From contig LGRX02024601.1 in NCBI GenBank assembly GCA_001247695.2, positions 1 to 64,000 of the forward strand: DNA of 64,000 nucleotides, given 5' to 3'. The stretch is from Cymbomonas tetramitiformis. Its lineage: Eukaryota; Chlorophyta; Pyramimonadophyceae; Pyramimonadales; Pyramimonadaceae. Both the position numbers and the translations under genes were made by a program. Within the stretch, counting starts at the first letter, position 1. Every line of letters begins with the position of its first letter. The notes below the pieces were generated by a model. The model had not been told where the DNA came from. It worked only from the letters and a program-made list of their open reading frames with translations, and ran no database searches. Positions 1 through 10,400 of this stretch are shown piece after piece.

Positions 1-80
1 CAACGCCACTTTGTCTGCAGCCCCAACGCGACATTTCCCAAAAGCCCCAACACAACACGCCCGCAGCCACAAACGCTCTG

Positions 81-720
81 GAGATCAGCACGCCGCAGCC
101 GCTCAGCCACTGAACTACGAGATCAGCACGCCGCAGCCGCTCAGCCACTGAACTACGAGATCAGCACGCCGCAGCCGCTCAGCCACTGAACTACGAGATC
201 AGCACGCCGCAGCCGCTCAGCCACTGAACTACGAGATCAGCACGCCGCAGCCGCTCAGCCACTGAACTACGAGATCAGCACGCCGCAGCCGCTCAGCCAC
301 TGAACTACGAGATCAGCACGCCGCAGCCGCTCAGCCACTGAACTCACGAGATCAGCACGCCGCAGCCGCTCAGCCACTGAACTACGAGATCAGCACGCCG
401 CAGCCGCTCAGCCACTGAACTACGAGATCAGCACGCCGCAGCCGCTCAGCCACTGAACTACGAGATCGACGCGCCCGCAGCCGCTCAGCCACTGAACTAC
501 GAGACCGACGCGCCCGCAGCCGCAGCCGCTCAGCCACTGACATCAACGACGAGGTCAACGCGCCCGCAGCCGCAGCCGCTCAGCCACTGACATCAACGAC
601 GAGGTCAACGCGCCCGCAGCAGCAGCCGCTCAGCCACTGACATCAACGACGAGATCAACGCGCCCGCAGCCGCAGCCGCTCAGCCACTGACATCAACGAC
701 GAGATCAACGCGCCCGCAGC
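81..720. repeat. Minisatellite block 1 (38-bp then 50-bp units)
   Basis: Starting at 81 a 38-bp unit beginning GAGATCAGCACGCCGCAGCC repeats head to tail about ten times (81, 119, 157...), with one unit carrying an extra C near 345. From about 464 the unit changes through intermediate forms to a 50-bp unit with an added CCGCAG and the ending CATCAACGAC (551, 601, 651, 701). Both unit types share the core CAGCCGCTCAGCCACTGA. No reading frame looks like a protein; short minus-strand frames here are repeat artefacts. Confidence 0.93.
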
Positions 721-770
721 CGCCTTTGACCACTGGCGTCGGCGACGGATCATGGCGCCCTGCGCCGCAG

Positions 771-1196
771 CCGCTCAGCCACTGAACTACGAGATCAGCA
801 CGCCGCAGCCGCTCAGCCACTGAACTACGAGATCGACGCGCCCGCAGCCGCTCAGCCACTGAACTACGAGACCGACGCGCCCGCAGCCGCAGCCGCTCAG
901 CCACTGACATCAACGACGAGGTCAACGCGCCCGCAGCCGCAGCCGCTCAGCCACTGACATCAACGACGAGGTCAACGCGCCCGCAGCAGCAGCCGCTCAG
1001 CCACTGACATCAACGACGAGATCAACGCGCCCGCAGCCGCAGCCGCTCAGCCACTGACATCAACGACGAGATCAACGCGCCCGCAGCCGCAGCCGCTCAG
1101 CCACTGACATCAACGACGAGATCAACGCGCCCGCAGCCGCAGCCGCTCAGCCACTGACATCAACGACGAGATCAACGCGCCTGCACCCGCAGCCGC
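771..1196. repeat. Minisatellite block 2 (same order of units)
   Basis: After about 50 bp of unrelated sequence (721-770) the array resumes with two 38-bp units, the same intermediate units, then about six 50-bp units ending near 1190. The order 38-mer, intermediate, 50-mer repeats that of the first block, so the block probably arose by duplicating the right part of the array rather than by independent growth. Confidence 0.9.
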
Positions 1197-1309
1197 AATC
1201 ACACGTCAGCATCAACAATCACGTTCATATCACCACGCCACACCCACTTCGTGTCTTGCCAGCTGATGTCTGCCTATCCATACGCCACCAGCTGGGGGGG
1301 GGGAATATA

Positions 1310-1475
1310 TTTAAAAAACTTGCCGTCCAATGCCACACCCCCATCTCAAACCCAAAATCCCTCACAACACCCCACTCTCAACCACAGCAGAGATACACCG
1401 CCATTTCAGCACCCAGCAATACCCCAACGCCCCGCCGGCCCTTACATTGCCGCCCCTCGTTCATAATCGCGACAG
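1310..1475. repeat. 166-bp direct repeat, copy 1
   Basis: Positions 1310-1475 match 3212-3377 at a constant offset of 1902 bp, with one mismatch seen (CCGCCGGCCC against CCGCCAGCCC). The unit begins TTTAAAAAACTTGCCG and ends ATAATCGCGACAG. It is C-rich on the plus strand and has no convincing frame. It could be a small terminal repeat or a short interspersed element present twice. Confidence 0.9.
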
Positions 1476-2659
1476 CTGTCACAACTATGAACACGCTTAG
1501 AAGGGGTCCCTCGGGCACCCCTGAAAGGCCTGTCACACCCCCCATATTCAGTCACGCTACCGCAGCCCATGTCAGACCCCACCGCAGTTGCCCCCATCGC
1601 GCCCGTCTCAGCCGACAGCAAACGCCCCAGCCATGACCCCCTTTTTCAGTAATTGTCATTCCCCCCTCAGTCACGGTCCTACCCCAGTTCATTGTCCGCT
1701 CGAGCGCCCGGAGCATATCACGTTCACCCTCCTGCTCAGATCGCCCTCCCAGTTTAAATCATGCACGACGCCTCGCCAAGCGCTACATCGACGTCGCCGC
1801 GACCAGCCCGTGCCGATCCGCGAGAACCGCAGAGCGTCGAGCACGACATCACGCGAAGTGACATCACGACACGACCACACATGACGTCTCGGCAATGCAT
1901 GACAGGGCAAACGCAAGCGCGCGTTGACACCAAACGCCGCTGTCACTGGGAACCAATGGTCACAGGGCATCCGAAACGACAATGGCATTCACGGACTTTC
2001 ACTATGCTCGCTTGAGTATTTAGCTAGCTCTGCTTTCGAAAAGTTAGATCCGAACCTTTCAAAACCATTCTGCGGTATAGTGATATTTGCCTCTTGTGGC
2101 CTAGTATTAAATGTGATATTTGCATACGTATACTTCGAATCCACATGAGAGCTTTGTCACTAGCAGTTTGTAAGAGTCTGGTTCGGATCCCCAGAGTGCC
2201 GGCACGCCACTCTGATGTATGTGCGAAGTCGCGCCGTTGTGCTTGTTTTATCTGTGAATTGCCCCCGTGTTGCTCGCTTGCCTTTCTGCGTTGCATGCTT
2301 TTACCTGAGCCTGAATCTACAGTCTGCGAGTACAAGTTAGTCCCGTGCCCGTTTTGCGAATCTACGAGCCGGCACGGCTGAAGCGCGTTGCCGCCTGGCA
2401 TGTTTTACGTGGCATAGCAGTAGAAACGCATGTCGCAGTTCCGCAGCGCTGGAGATCCTCTGCTGTCCGAAAACGTTCACGAATTCACAACACGATCGCG
2501 AATTCCCACAGAGGGGCATTTTTCCCTTTGAGTGCCTAGCGGCGAGATAGCCCGAAGCTGCGTTTGTCATAAATTCACACCCGCGACGGCGAACCGTCTC
2601 AGGCACTCTCAGCGGTATTCACGCGTGTGCACGATGCGCCCGGCCTTTTTGTGCGATAT
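1476..2659. other. Gene-poor sequence between the direct repeats
   Basis: Only short overlapping frames occur in all six phases, none with recognisable domains or clear splice structure. Composition moves from C-rich (to about 2000) to mixed. From about 2300, short GAATTC-containing phrases look like decayed units of the satellite at 2660-3190. I see no gene. Confidence 0.5.
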
Positions 2660-3190
2660 TTTGTACCATTTGCTATGCGAATTCGAACCTCGCAGGGCTT
2701 GCTTGCCGAATATGCTCAAACCGGCATATATGACCGGCGTTTGGGAATGCACAACCGTAGCCGCGCCAACTCGAGCCGTGACACCTGACTGTCGCTGTTT
2801 GACGAGGTTGTAGCCGCACCCATGTTTTTCCCTCAGTTTGTATGATGTTAACCTTTGTGAATTCGACCTGCGCAGGCTGTGGCAACGTTGAATTCCCCGA
2901 ACGGACCTGTGTGACAGGTTGTGGGAATTCACGGCTTACGGCGCGCCAGCTCGAGTCCAAACACCCGACTGCAACCTTTCGACAGCATTGCAGCCGGATG
3001 TTTTTTCCTTCAGTTTTCATTGTGTTTGTATTTGTGAATTCGACCCTTGTGGGCGTTGGCAGCGGTGAATTCCCCGACGAGCCTGTATGACAGGTTGTGG
3101 GAATTCATGGTTGGCGACGCGCCAGCTCGGGCCTGGAGTGAATGCCCAATTGCAAAGTGTTGTTTTGTTCTGCTGGAACGGTATCACCTA
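2660..3190. repeat. Degenerate ~177-bp tandem satellite
   Basis: The phrase TTTGTGAATTCGACC occurs at 2854 and 3031 (177 bp apart), and a diverged form with GAATTCGAACC lies at 2679. Each unit also carries GAATTCCCCGA, a GTGACAGGTTGTGGGAATTC-like phrase, GCGCGCCAGCTCG and a T-rich tail with TTTTTCC(C/T)TCAGTTT. Three units are recognisable and older decayed ones probably extend left towards 2300. The array stops just before the second 166-bp direct repeat. Confidence 0.75.
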
Positions 3191-3211
3191 ACAGGGTGCC
3201 GAACCTCTTCG

Positions 3212-3377
3212 TTTAAAAAACTTGCCGTCCAATGCCACACCCCCATCTCAAACCCAAAATCCCTCACAACACCCCACTCTCAACCACAGCAGAGATACAC
3301 CGCCATTTCAGCACCCAGCAATACCCCAACGCCCCGCCAGCCCTTACATTGCCGCCCCTCGTTCATAATCGCGACAG
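3212..3377. repeat. 166-bp direct repeat, copy 2
   Basis: Second copy of the repeat at 1310-1475. Its right edge abuts, without a gap, the reading frame of the retroelement RNase H tail starting at 3378, so the repeat marks either an insertion point or the truncation point of that element. The plus-strand frame open through the repeat into the RNase H tail is probably fortuitous upstream of 3378. Confidence 0.88.
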
Positions 3378-4031
3378 GGGTGATTTTGTCCTGCCTTTGG
3401 ATGCCCAGGGAGTTTGAGACCCGGGCTGATGCCCTCTCCAAGATCAGAGACCATGATGACTGGATGGTCAACCCGGCAATCTTTCGGTGGATTGCCGGGG
3501 GGTGGAGGCACACCCGGGACAGGTTTGCAACTGATAAGAATTGTCTTGTTTTTTGACAGTGCAGGTGCCCCGTCTTTCAACAGTGCTTGGCACTGTCCAG
3601 GTACGTCTGGGGTTGACACCTTCAGTCAGACGGATTGGCGGGAGCACGTCAACTGGTGCAACCCGCCTTTTCGGATGATCGGGAGGCTCCTGCTGTTTCT
3701 GCAGGCTGAGAGGGCTGCAGCCTCCATTGTGGCCCCGGTCTGGACTTTCCAGCCGTGGTGGGTCTTGCTGTGTCCCGACGGGGTTCACTTGGCAGACTGT
3801 GTGGTGCAGTGGGCGGAGCTCCAACCTTCTGCGGACACCTTCCTCCCTGGCCTCGGGAGGGCCAATGAGGGGGGGGTGGGCCTGCCGGATTTTCGGGTCC
3901 TCCTCTTGCGGGTCTCCTTCGATGAGAGGGAGCCTGCGGGCCCCGGTCCCCGCTGTACCTTGGGAGGTTGCAGGGCTTGTGACTGGGGTAGGGGTATGAG
4001 ATGGGGGCTGCCTTTCATGCAGGCATCGTAG
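3378..4031 (+). pseudogene. RT-RNase H C-terminal fragment of DIRS-like element
   Basis: The first frame (to 3556) carries the acidic-basic phrase ADALSKIRDHDDW followed by VNPAIF, typical of the RNase H tail of DIRS reverse transcriptases, then DRFATDKN. Near 3545 the homologous frame moves by one base and continues as FNSAWHCPGTSGVDTF, then NWCNPPF and PVWTFQPWW-like phrases to the stop at 4031. In this family such Trp/Pro-rich motifs follow the RNase H domain and help process the RNA-DNA hybrid or the cDNA. The polymerase palm motifs are absent. The 5' truncation and frameshift make it non-functional. The last 31 bases overlap the recombinase frame. Confidence 0.78.
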
Positions 4032-5556
4032 GCACTGGGGAGCAGTGGGCTGGGCTGCAGTTCTCCGTGACGGACCCGCTGGAGATGCAGCTGCGGGCAG
4101 ACATGCTGTTGGCGGTGTCTGGCACCCGTGAGGCTAGCACCATGCGGGGCTACTCTCGGGTGTTCGTGCGGTACCAGGCCTTCTGTCAGGACCGTGACCC
4201 GCCCAGGGTGCCTGTTCCTGCCGACCCGGTCACGGTGGCTATGTACTTGCAGTACATAGCCAATGCGGCCAGGACGTTCTCTGTGGTGAAGACCGCTTCG
4301 GCTATGGTCTTCACTGCTCATGACTTGGCTCTGGTCCCGGCGGACCGGAATCCCACTTCTCATCGGCTGGTGGCCGCGGTATGGGAGGCGGCTCACAGGA
4401 GGCTGGGGGACAGGCGGCTCAACAGGAAGGAGCCGCTGGAGTTTGCATTCGTGCAGAGTGGTGCCCGTTGCTGGTTGATGCTGGGAGGGGTCACTCGACG
4501 GATGTTTGCTACACTGGGTTTGGACATGTGGACAGGCTTTTGGCGGTATGACTGTGCGGAGAAGGTGAGGCTGCGGGATATGAAGTTCTGCGAGACCCAC
4601 ATGACCACCTTCCTGGAGAAGCGGAAGACGGACAAGTACAGGTATGGTCAGCTGGTGGAGGTTGCCCGGGCGGCGGAGGGGCAGCCTATGTGCCCAGTGG
4701 AGGTCAGTCAGAGGTGGGTTGACACCCAGATTGCACGGGGAGTGCAGCCCGATGAGCCACTGTTTCAGCAGATTGATGGCAGGCGGTTTCAGCGGGACCC
4801 GTCGGCTGACTGCCTGACGGGGAAGAGGCTGGATTATCCTCAGCTGAGGAGGTACCTGTTCAGGATGCTTGGTGAGGCCTCTGGGCTGGACCCCGAGGCT
4901 CTGAGGCAGCTGTATGGACCCAGTCCCTGCGGTCTGGTGGGGCCACGGCGGTGGCTGCGGCTGACCAGGTTACTGATTTCGAGTTCAATCAGTACGGAGG
5001 CTGGAGCTCGTCGGCGGCTGCGGCCACCTACAAGGCTACCAACCTCAACCGCAGGCTGGCGGTGTCCAGAAGCATGCCCCATGCTCAGCAGAGTAGGCGG
5101 CCCTTCTTGCCTGATTGCTTGATTTGTTGCCATGCATTGTACGTGCACTGCTTTGTGGTGATCTTTGTGTGCTTGCACCGGCCGGGTTTCCATTCACATA
5201 TGTGTCATATGTGTCATGCGAGCTGGGCTATGTAGCCGCAACTGATTAGAAAACTGATGGTTTTCTGATCAGTGTAGTATGACAGGCAGTATGACTGTCA
5301 TACGGAGCAGATCTGAAAACTGAGGTTTTCTGATCAGTCGGAGGCCTAAGAGGCCAGCAACGGGACTGAGAAGGCTTCTTGCCGTGTTACTGTGAGTGTG
5401 TGGACTTTCCCACCCGCCCTCCCTTGTGCTTCAGGTACGGATGTGGAGAGGCCGCTTTCAGTGCAGGAGCTGCAGGACTTGGAGGACCTGGAGCAGCTGG
5501 GCTCTGAGCTGGAGGCTGTGCAGATCCGGCCCGCAGAGGGGCAGTCGGCTCATTAG
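4001..5556 (+). pseudogene. Tyrosine recombinase of DIRS-like element (frameshifted)
   Basis: The frame from 4001 gives a SAM-like N-terminal core-binding domain (phrase REASTMRGYSRVFVRYQAFC) and the first half of the catalytic domain: LRDMKF, where the first catalytic Arg region lies, and the beta-hairpin KRKTDKYRYG with its catalytic Lys. Around 4915-4925 the homologous frame shifts. The other frame supplies SLRSGGAT (the Arg of the HxxR box, with Gln where His is expected), then YGGW and, nine residues after the Trp, the candidate nucleophile Tyr in ATYKATN. From 5092 a phase-1 intron (5093-5434, GT-AG) would join to a last exon of about 39 codons ending in TAG at 5554-5556. The frameshift plus His-to-Gln change argue for an inactive copy, although a sequencing error could explain the shift. 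Confidence 0.75.
5248..5337 (+). repeat. Three-hairpin cluster in the retroelement 3' region
   Basis: Two nearly identical phrases, AGAAAACTGATGGTTTTCT at 5248 and TGAAAACTGAGGTTTTC near 5313, each followed by TGATCAGT, form short-loop hairpins. Between them GTATGAC and GTCATAC pair as a third hairpin (5277-5303). The cluster lies in the proposed last intron of the recombinase gene and a partial copy recurs inverted near 16250. It may be a recombinase recognition region, as DIRS-type elements carry structured termini, but that role is inferred. Confidence 0.6.
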
Positions 5557-5726
5557 AGTGTAGGTAGAGGAGACTAGGACCTGTGCCTGTTCAGTGCCGA
5601 CCGTTGTGATGAGAGGTAGCTACATGTATCCTTCGATGGGGGGCTGCGAAGCTGCCTCATGCTGCTTCTCATCTAGGCACTGTTCAGTAGGCTTTGCTAG
5701 GTGATGGCTTTGTTATTGCTGTCGTT

Positions 5727-6484
5727 GATAAGGACTGAGCTATGCGAGTCCTGTTATAATATTCAATATTATCAATAATCACTGTGCAGTTGAACAGCAT
5801 ACACAAGTGAACAATATAGCGGGATGTGAGTGCAGTCTCTGAGTAATCAGCTGCTGAAGCACAACGCTTCCTCACTTAAGTACCTACGTCTCCCATCATC
5901 TTAGATGGTACCGCCATTGGGTTGTGAACCCGAGACGTAGGTTGAACGACCAGCATTGTGGAAACGACTAGTTCGTTCATGTTGCGCATGCGTGTTCTGC
6001 ACATGCTAAAAGCGAAAGATGGTTCTTGAAGAATCGACAAGATGTATCTTTGCTTTGTCATCTTCGAGTTCGGAGTACGAACTCTTGATGACAATGTCAT
6101 TCAAGTATTTCCTTGAATAATTACAGATGATGTGACATATCATCTGGCGACCTGTACAGTCATCGTCGACTGTAATGACGACTGTCATAATGATGTATGA
6201 CGCGACTCGACGTGTACAGTCGTGATCGATCGTACTGTCGACTGTCATATTAATATATGACACGACATGACATGACATGATATGACATGTCTGACAGGTA
6301 TGACACGTATGACATGTATGACACATATGTCATCGGTCATGACCCTGACAGATCTCCCCTCTTAAGAGAGTTGTGACCTCACAACGGGCATACCTTTTGT
6401 ATATGTCTTTGATGTCTTTGTTGTTGTCGCTTCTTGCTGGTACCAGTCTTCTTACACCGATTTGAGGCGTCCCTCATGGTGTTT
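5727..6484. repeat. 758-bp direct repeat, left copy (LTR-like)
   Basis: From TGATAAGGACTGAGC at 5727 to the TGTTT at 6484 the sequence matches 15288-16045 with only scattered differences. It contains an AATATT-rich palindrome, the cloverleaf-like element at 5883-5941, a stretch crowded with ATGACA/TGTCAT words (6120-6340) and a CCCCTCTTAAGAGAG block near the right end. It starts with TG; a CA lies 7 bp before the end of homology and is followed by TGGTG, but no convincing target-site duplication flanks the pair. Small minus-strand frames such as the CHTCHTCHTC run are products of the TGTCAT words. Confidence 0.9.
5883..5941. other. Cloverleaf-like palindrome, copy 1
   Basis: A 10-bp outer stem, CCTACGTCTC (5883-5892) with GAGACGTAGG (5932-5941), encloses two hairpins. 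The first is CCATC/GATGG (5893-5908, 6-base loop), directly adjoining the outer stem; the second is GGGTT/AACCC (5919-5931, 3-base loop), adjoining its other strand. Only ten bases (5909-5918) remain unpaired. On the minus strand the second hairpin reads GGGTTCACAACCC, close to a tRNA T-arm or Pol III B box. It is identical in the right-hand repeat. It may be a structured RNA, a tRNA relic or a protein-binding palindrome. Confidence 0.6.
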
Positions 6485-7375
6485 TTAGGTTATTGGGGGG
6501 AACTGAGTCCACTTTAGTCCCTCACCTTACAGTTCTTAGGATGTAGCCCACCTTTCTGCAAATCGTATCGTATTTCAGAGTGACGTTTGAAGGTTCAATG
6601 AATTGCGTTTCGTGATGCAGATTGACGCTGGATTACTGATTGATCCATACGTATCGTGCGTCAGAGTGACGATTCAAAGCATCCGAAGTATACGTTACGG
6701 ATTTATTGCGCTTGCCGTCGTCGCTTTGCGCGAACGATGATCCCACGATTTAACAATTTATAATCGAACGATTCTCGGCCTTATATATACAACTGATCGA
6801 CGAAAACCCTTGGGTACATGTTTCCACAGTTATATATAGTGCACCCAACCCTTCCTCCCCTCCTGAAGCTACTATGGAGGTTCACAGGCGGCAACGGGGA
6901 GCCCGTGTTTGTTTCCGGAGTTATTTCACCGGGGGCTTGTTTTAATGGAAACGGAGTGGCCCTGCTTAACGGGATTGGACTTATAATCCTTTACCCGGTC
7001 TGCTCAACTCCTCAATATTTGGTCCGGTACGCGCGCTTTGACGAACATCTATCGCGATGAGTGAGAATGGATTCGTCACGTACTAATGTGAAATTTCTTT
7101 AGTCATGTTTGTCAAGCACAACTTAGGATCACAACTCCGTCTACCTCAGTCGATATCTCCGGTAGCTCGGATGACTGGCCAAAAATCCGATGACAAACCA
7201 CGGTTTTGGCAAAGGTAGCATTTAGCAGTTTTTATTTATCCACAGATATGATATCTCGCATGTGTGCGTATCTGTGCAAGGGTATGATTTACACAAGGCT
7301 CACTACACCTTAGCAAGGAAGGATCAATTCCTGCTCCTGTCATATCAATTTGATGCAGGGTAAAAAATGTTAGGG

Positions 7376-7493
7376 ATATAACCCTGCAGTTCTCGGGTTG
7401 CAGCCCATTGCACCGAAGGTGCATCGCAGTCTTTGGGATGCAGCCCTGCAGTTCTTGGGATGCAGCCCTGCAGTTCTTGGGATGCAGCCCTGA
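7376..7493. repeat. 22-bp tandem repeats
   Basis: The unit CCCTGCAGTTCTTGGGATGCAG repeats with a 22-bp period at 7444 and 7466, preceded by changed units containing TTCTCGGGTTGCAGCCC and GGTGCATCGCAGTCTTTGGG. A related run of about 60 bp lies at 10969-11030 and a more distant one (GGGTTGTTGCCC units) at 12368-12412. A TATATATATA tract follows directly at 7493. Minus-strand peptides read through this are repeat artefacts. Confidence 0.8.
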
Positions 7494-10400
7494 TATATAT
7501 ATATGTGACCGTTGGATGAAAACCTCTTGGGTACATGTTTCCACGGCCTGATTATTATTTGGTCGGCAATTATTGGCAAAAGTCATCGGCTATCAGCTTT
7601 TGACTCAGAAGCCACAATGTTATAGAAGCTTCGATTTATTGTGATCATATGCGGCAGTTATGCTTTCAGCATACGTAGACAATATGATTATGTGGAACTT
7701 ATAATCCCACTTAAGTTGCATCATGATAAATTTATCCAGGTGTTAACAAGTGTTCAGGATTTGATAAGGGGTTGACGCCCCACAAGTAAAAGGTCACTGT
7801 CTCATAAGGCTCGCCTCATGTGTGCGGCTTTGAGGATTAGTGTCCTGGTGAGGCACAGTCATGATGCTTCCTAGTCCATAATGGAGCTGGAAATGAGAAT
7901 GCTTAAGATATCCGAAGACAGGAAGGCTTTTAGTTGGCCAGAGTTACTGTCAAGATGCTTAACCTTGATGGAATGGCATTCGGATATAAACTGTGTAACT
8001 ATGCATGACTTATGCATTGGTATATGACTTTGATGAATTGTTTCTTATCATGAACCTGGAAGGAATGTCGGGCAAAAAGCTAGAGTGACGGATTTACTCA
8101 CTCGGCTTTGCTGTTTATGGAATTCGATGCCTGGTGGCACAACTGGCAATCCTTTGATCAGATGCTTTCCTAAAGACATTGGCAACAACTTGTGTGCCAG
8201 CTTCTCTAGATTTGGGGAGAAACCATGGATCAACAATTTATCAATCAAAACACATGTATCAAGGTTGAATCATCGAATCCTTCAACTCTTGAATTTCGAC
8301 AATCAGCATCTCAGGCTGTTGACGTCAAAGTGATGGTCGTAAGCTTACAATATAGCTTATTCGCATTTGAAAAACCATCGTTCTCCTATGTCAGTGCCCT
8401 TCATATAATATGATAGAGCCGGAGAAATATGCATCTATGATTTCTTCATAATGAACTTTATGTGTCAATAAGTCAAATAAGACTTCATTTGATGTTTCAA
8501 TCGGCATGATGTACCGTGTTATCAACTTTATGGCTGCTACATACAGATGTTGGAACTTTTTATAAGATTTTTAATTTTCCAAGCAAAATCACAATGATGT
8601 AAATCAATTTGTGGCAGCTGTATGAAAATGAATGAATCTATACCTTCCTCCCCTCGCAAAAAGAGGTGTATCAAACCAATCAGATGGTGATGGAGGATGT
8701 TATTTAATCATTATGTTATGTGAAAAATGATTTGATAGAGAATCAGACTGAGATTACTCATCGAATGCTTTAGAGGTAACAATGTCAATCTGAACATTGA
8801 TTCTCTCTACGTCATATTGGCGATATGCCTGTCGATTTTAAATGTGGCAAATGCCAGATGATGTCAAATGCAGTTGTTGGTTTTCAGTTCACATACATTT
8901 GTCAGTTCAGGATCACTATAGTGTACCCAACTTAGACAATGGTTCTGGAAAATGATTGTCATGATGAACAAAGAAATCAGTGATGGTATCGAGGTTAACT
9001 TTGGTATCTAAGCTAATGGTTGACTCTCCATTAAAGAAGTGTCCGTAATGACAACTTACTACGAGTTGCATTTTCGTAGTTGATGGATGGCTGAAATGGA
9101 CAACCATGTTCTATTCATAAGGTATGACATGGCATTGCCTAGTGATATGTGATGATCACTTATCTCAATGGTGCCCATTTATTTTTGGGCAAACATTATT
9201 CAGAGACTTGTTATGATAAAGAAGTATGAATGATGGATGTGTCATTTCAATCCGTTAGAATTGTGACTTGTTGATGACTATAAAATTTCTGTCACTTTCC
9301 AGAATGAGGATGAACTGCGCTTGGAAACCAGCTGTAGATTGCGGTGGTCTGGCTTTTCCCAAAACTTCGTGGCCTAATGGTCGAGAACAAGTTTCTAAAC
9401 ATTCCAGAATGAACTTTCAGAGAGTCATGATTATTTAATGAAGCATGCGTGTCTTATGTGTTGGAATGATGTGAACCACAAGTATGATGTCAATCTATAT
9501 GTGGATGGTTTATACAATTATATGCTATTCCACAAATAAGATAGTGATGTCAGAATGAAAACTTTGGACAGTTGCAACTCAGTACATACCTGAGTGCATT
9601 CAAATCCACTTGTATGCTCAGAATCTGAATCTAATGTACTTGTATATGTACAGGATAGAATATATTTTCTATGTGATTCTGGATTCAGGAATTAGAGTCA
9701 ATGAAAAACTCCTTTCCTATTTCAGAGGATGAAACCTTTATTCTTTAGGTGCAATACCTTATCTTACAAGTTTCAATCGATTTTTTCAAATATGTCACTT
9801 ATGGTGATCAGACTGGTCAATTTTACAGCATAACCATTCCCCTCGCTGACGGAGATGACTCCCATCATAGGGTGGTATTTTGGCTGTTTTCTTGACACAT
9901 GGAAAACATGAGTAACTCTTGGACAATGTTGGGATAAACATCTTAGATTAGCTGTGCTTGATCGCTCTATGCCCAAGAATGACCGAAGAGATTGCTTGCC
10001 ATTTTTCAGCCATATAGCGTGGAGGCTGCTTAACAACGGTTGGGTCATAAGCTAAATAGCTATGTCAGCTATGTCGGAGGCTGAATAGCCATGATTGCAC
10101 AGACTCTGTCTTTCATGATGAATAGACCTTTGAGAAATGGTGTCTAAAAAATTCAATTGACAACAACTCAACCTTTTGGTATGATGTAGAGCTGATAATC
10201 TTTGTTGCACTTCAATTGTTTATTGTGCACTAATGAAATGCCTCGTGATATATAATCTCACAGAATAGGCATTGCTCAATGGCGATATGATCAGATATGT
10301 AATGATCAATGAAGACAAGATGATTGGTATGGCTCATTCAGTAGGCATAATTACCTCAAAGAGATGCCAATACACGGATACATATCAAGACATAAGGGCA

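Larger units (their letters stand above)
3378..5556 (+). mobile_element. DIRS-like (tyrosine-recombinase) retrotransposon, 5'-truncated
   Basis: An RNase H-type C-terminus of a reverse transcriptase is followed on the same strand by a tyrosine recombinase. This order (RT-RNase H, then recombinase in place of a DDE integrase) is the hallmark of DIRS-type retroelements. The RT core and any gag frame are missing; the preserved part starts at the edge of the 166-bp repeat. At least two frameshifts interrupt the frames. No terminal repeats typical of the group (inverted or split direct) were found, although a hairpin cluster lies near the 3' end. Confidence 0.8.

Noticed and set aside
81..460. CRISPR array (regular 38-bp repeats)
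   Set aside because: Units are contiguous without unique spacers, and the context is eukaryotic.
5883..5941. A functional tRNA gene
   Set aside because: The T-arm-like hairpin is in the wrong order relative to the other arms, no proper D-arm or 7-bp acceptor with discriminator base exists, and it is embedded in a dispersed repeat. A permuted or relic form is left as a finding only.
6006..6326. Minus-strand frame with a CHTCHTCHTC run suggesting a Cys/His metal-binding protein
   Set aside because: The peptide comes from TGTCAT simple words in the long repeat, and the frame decays outside them.
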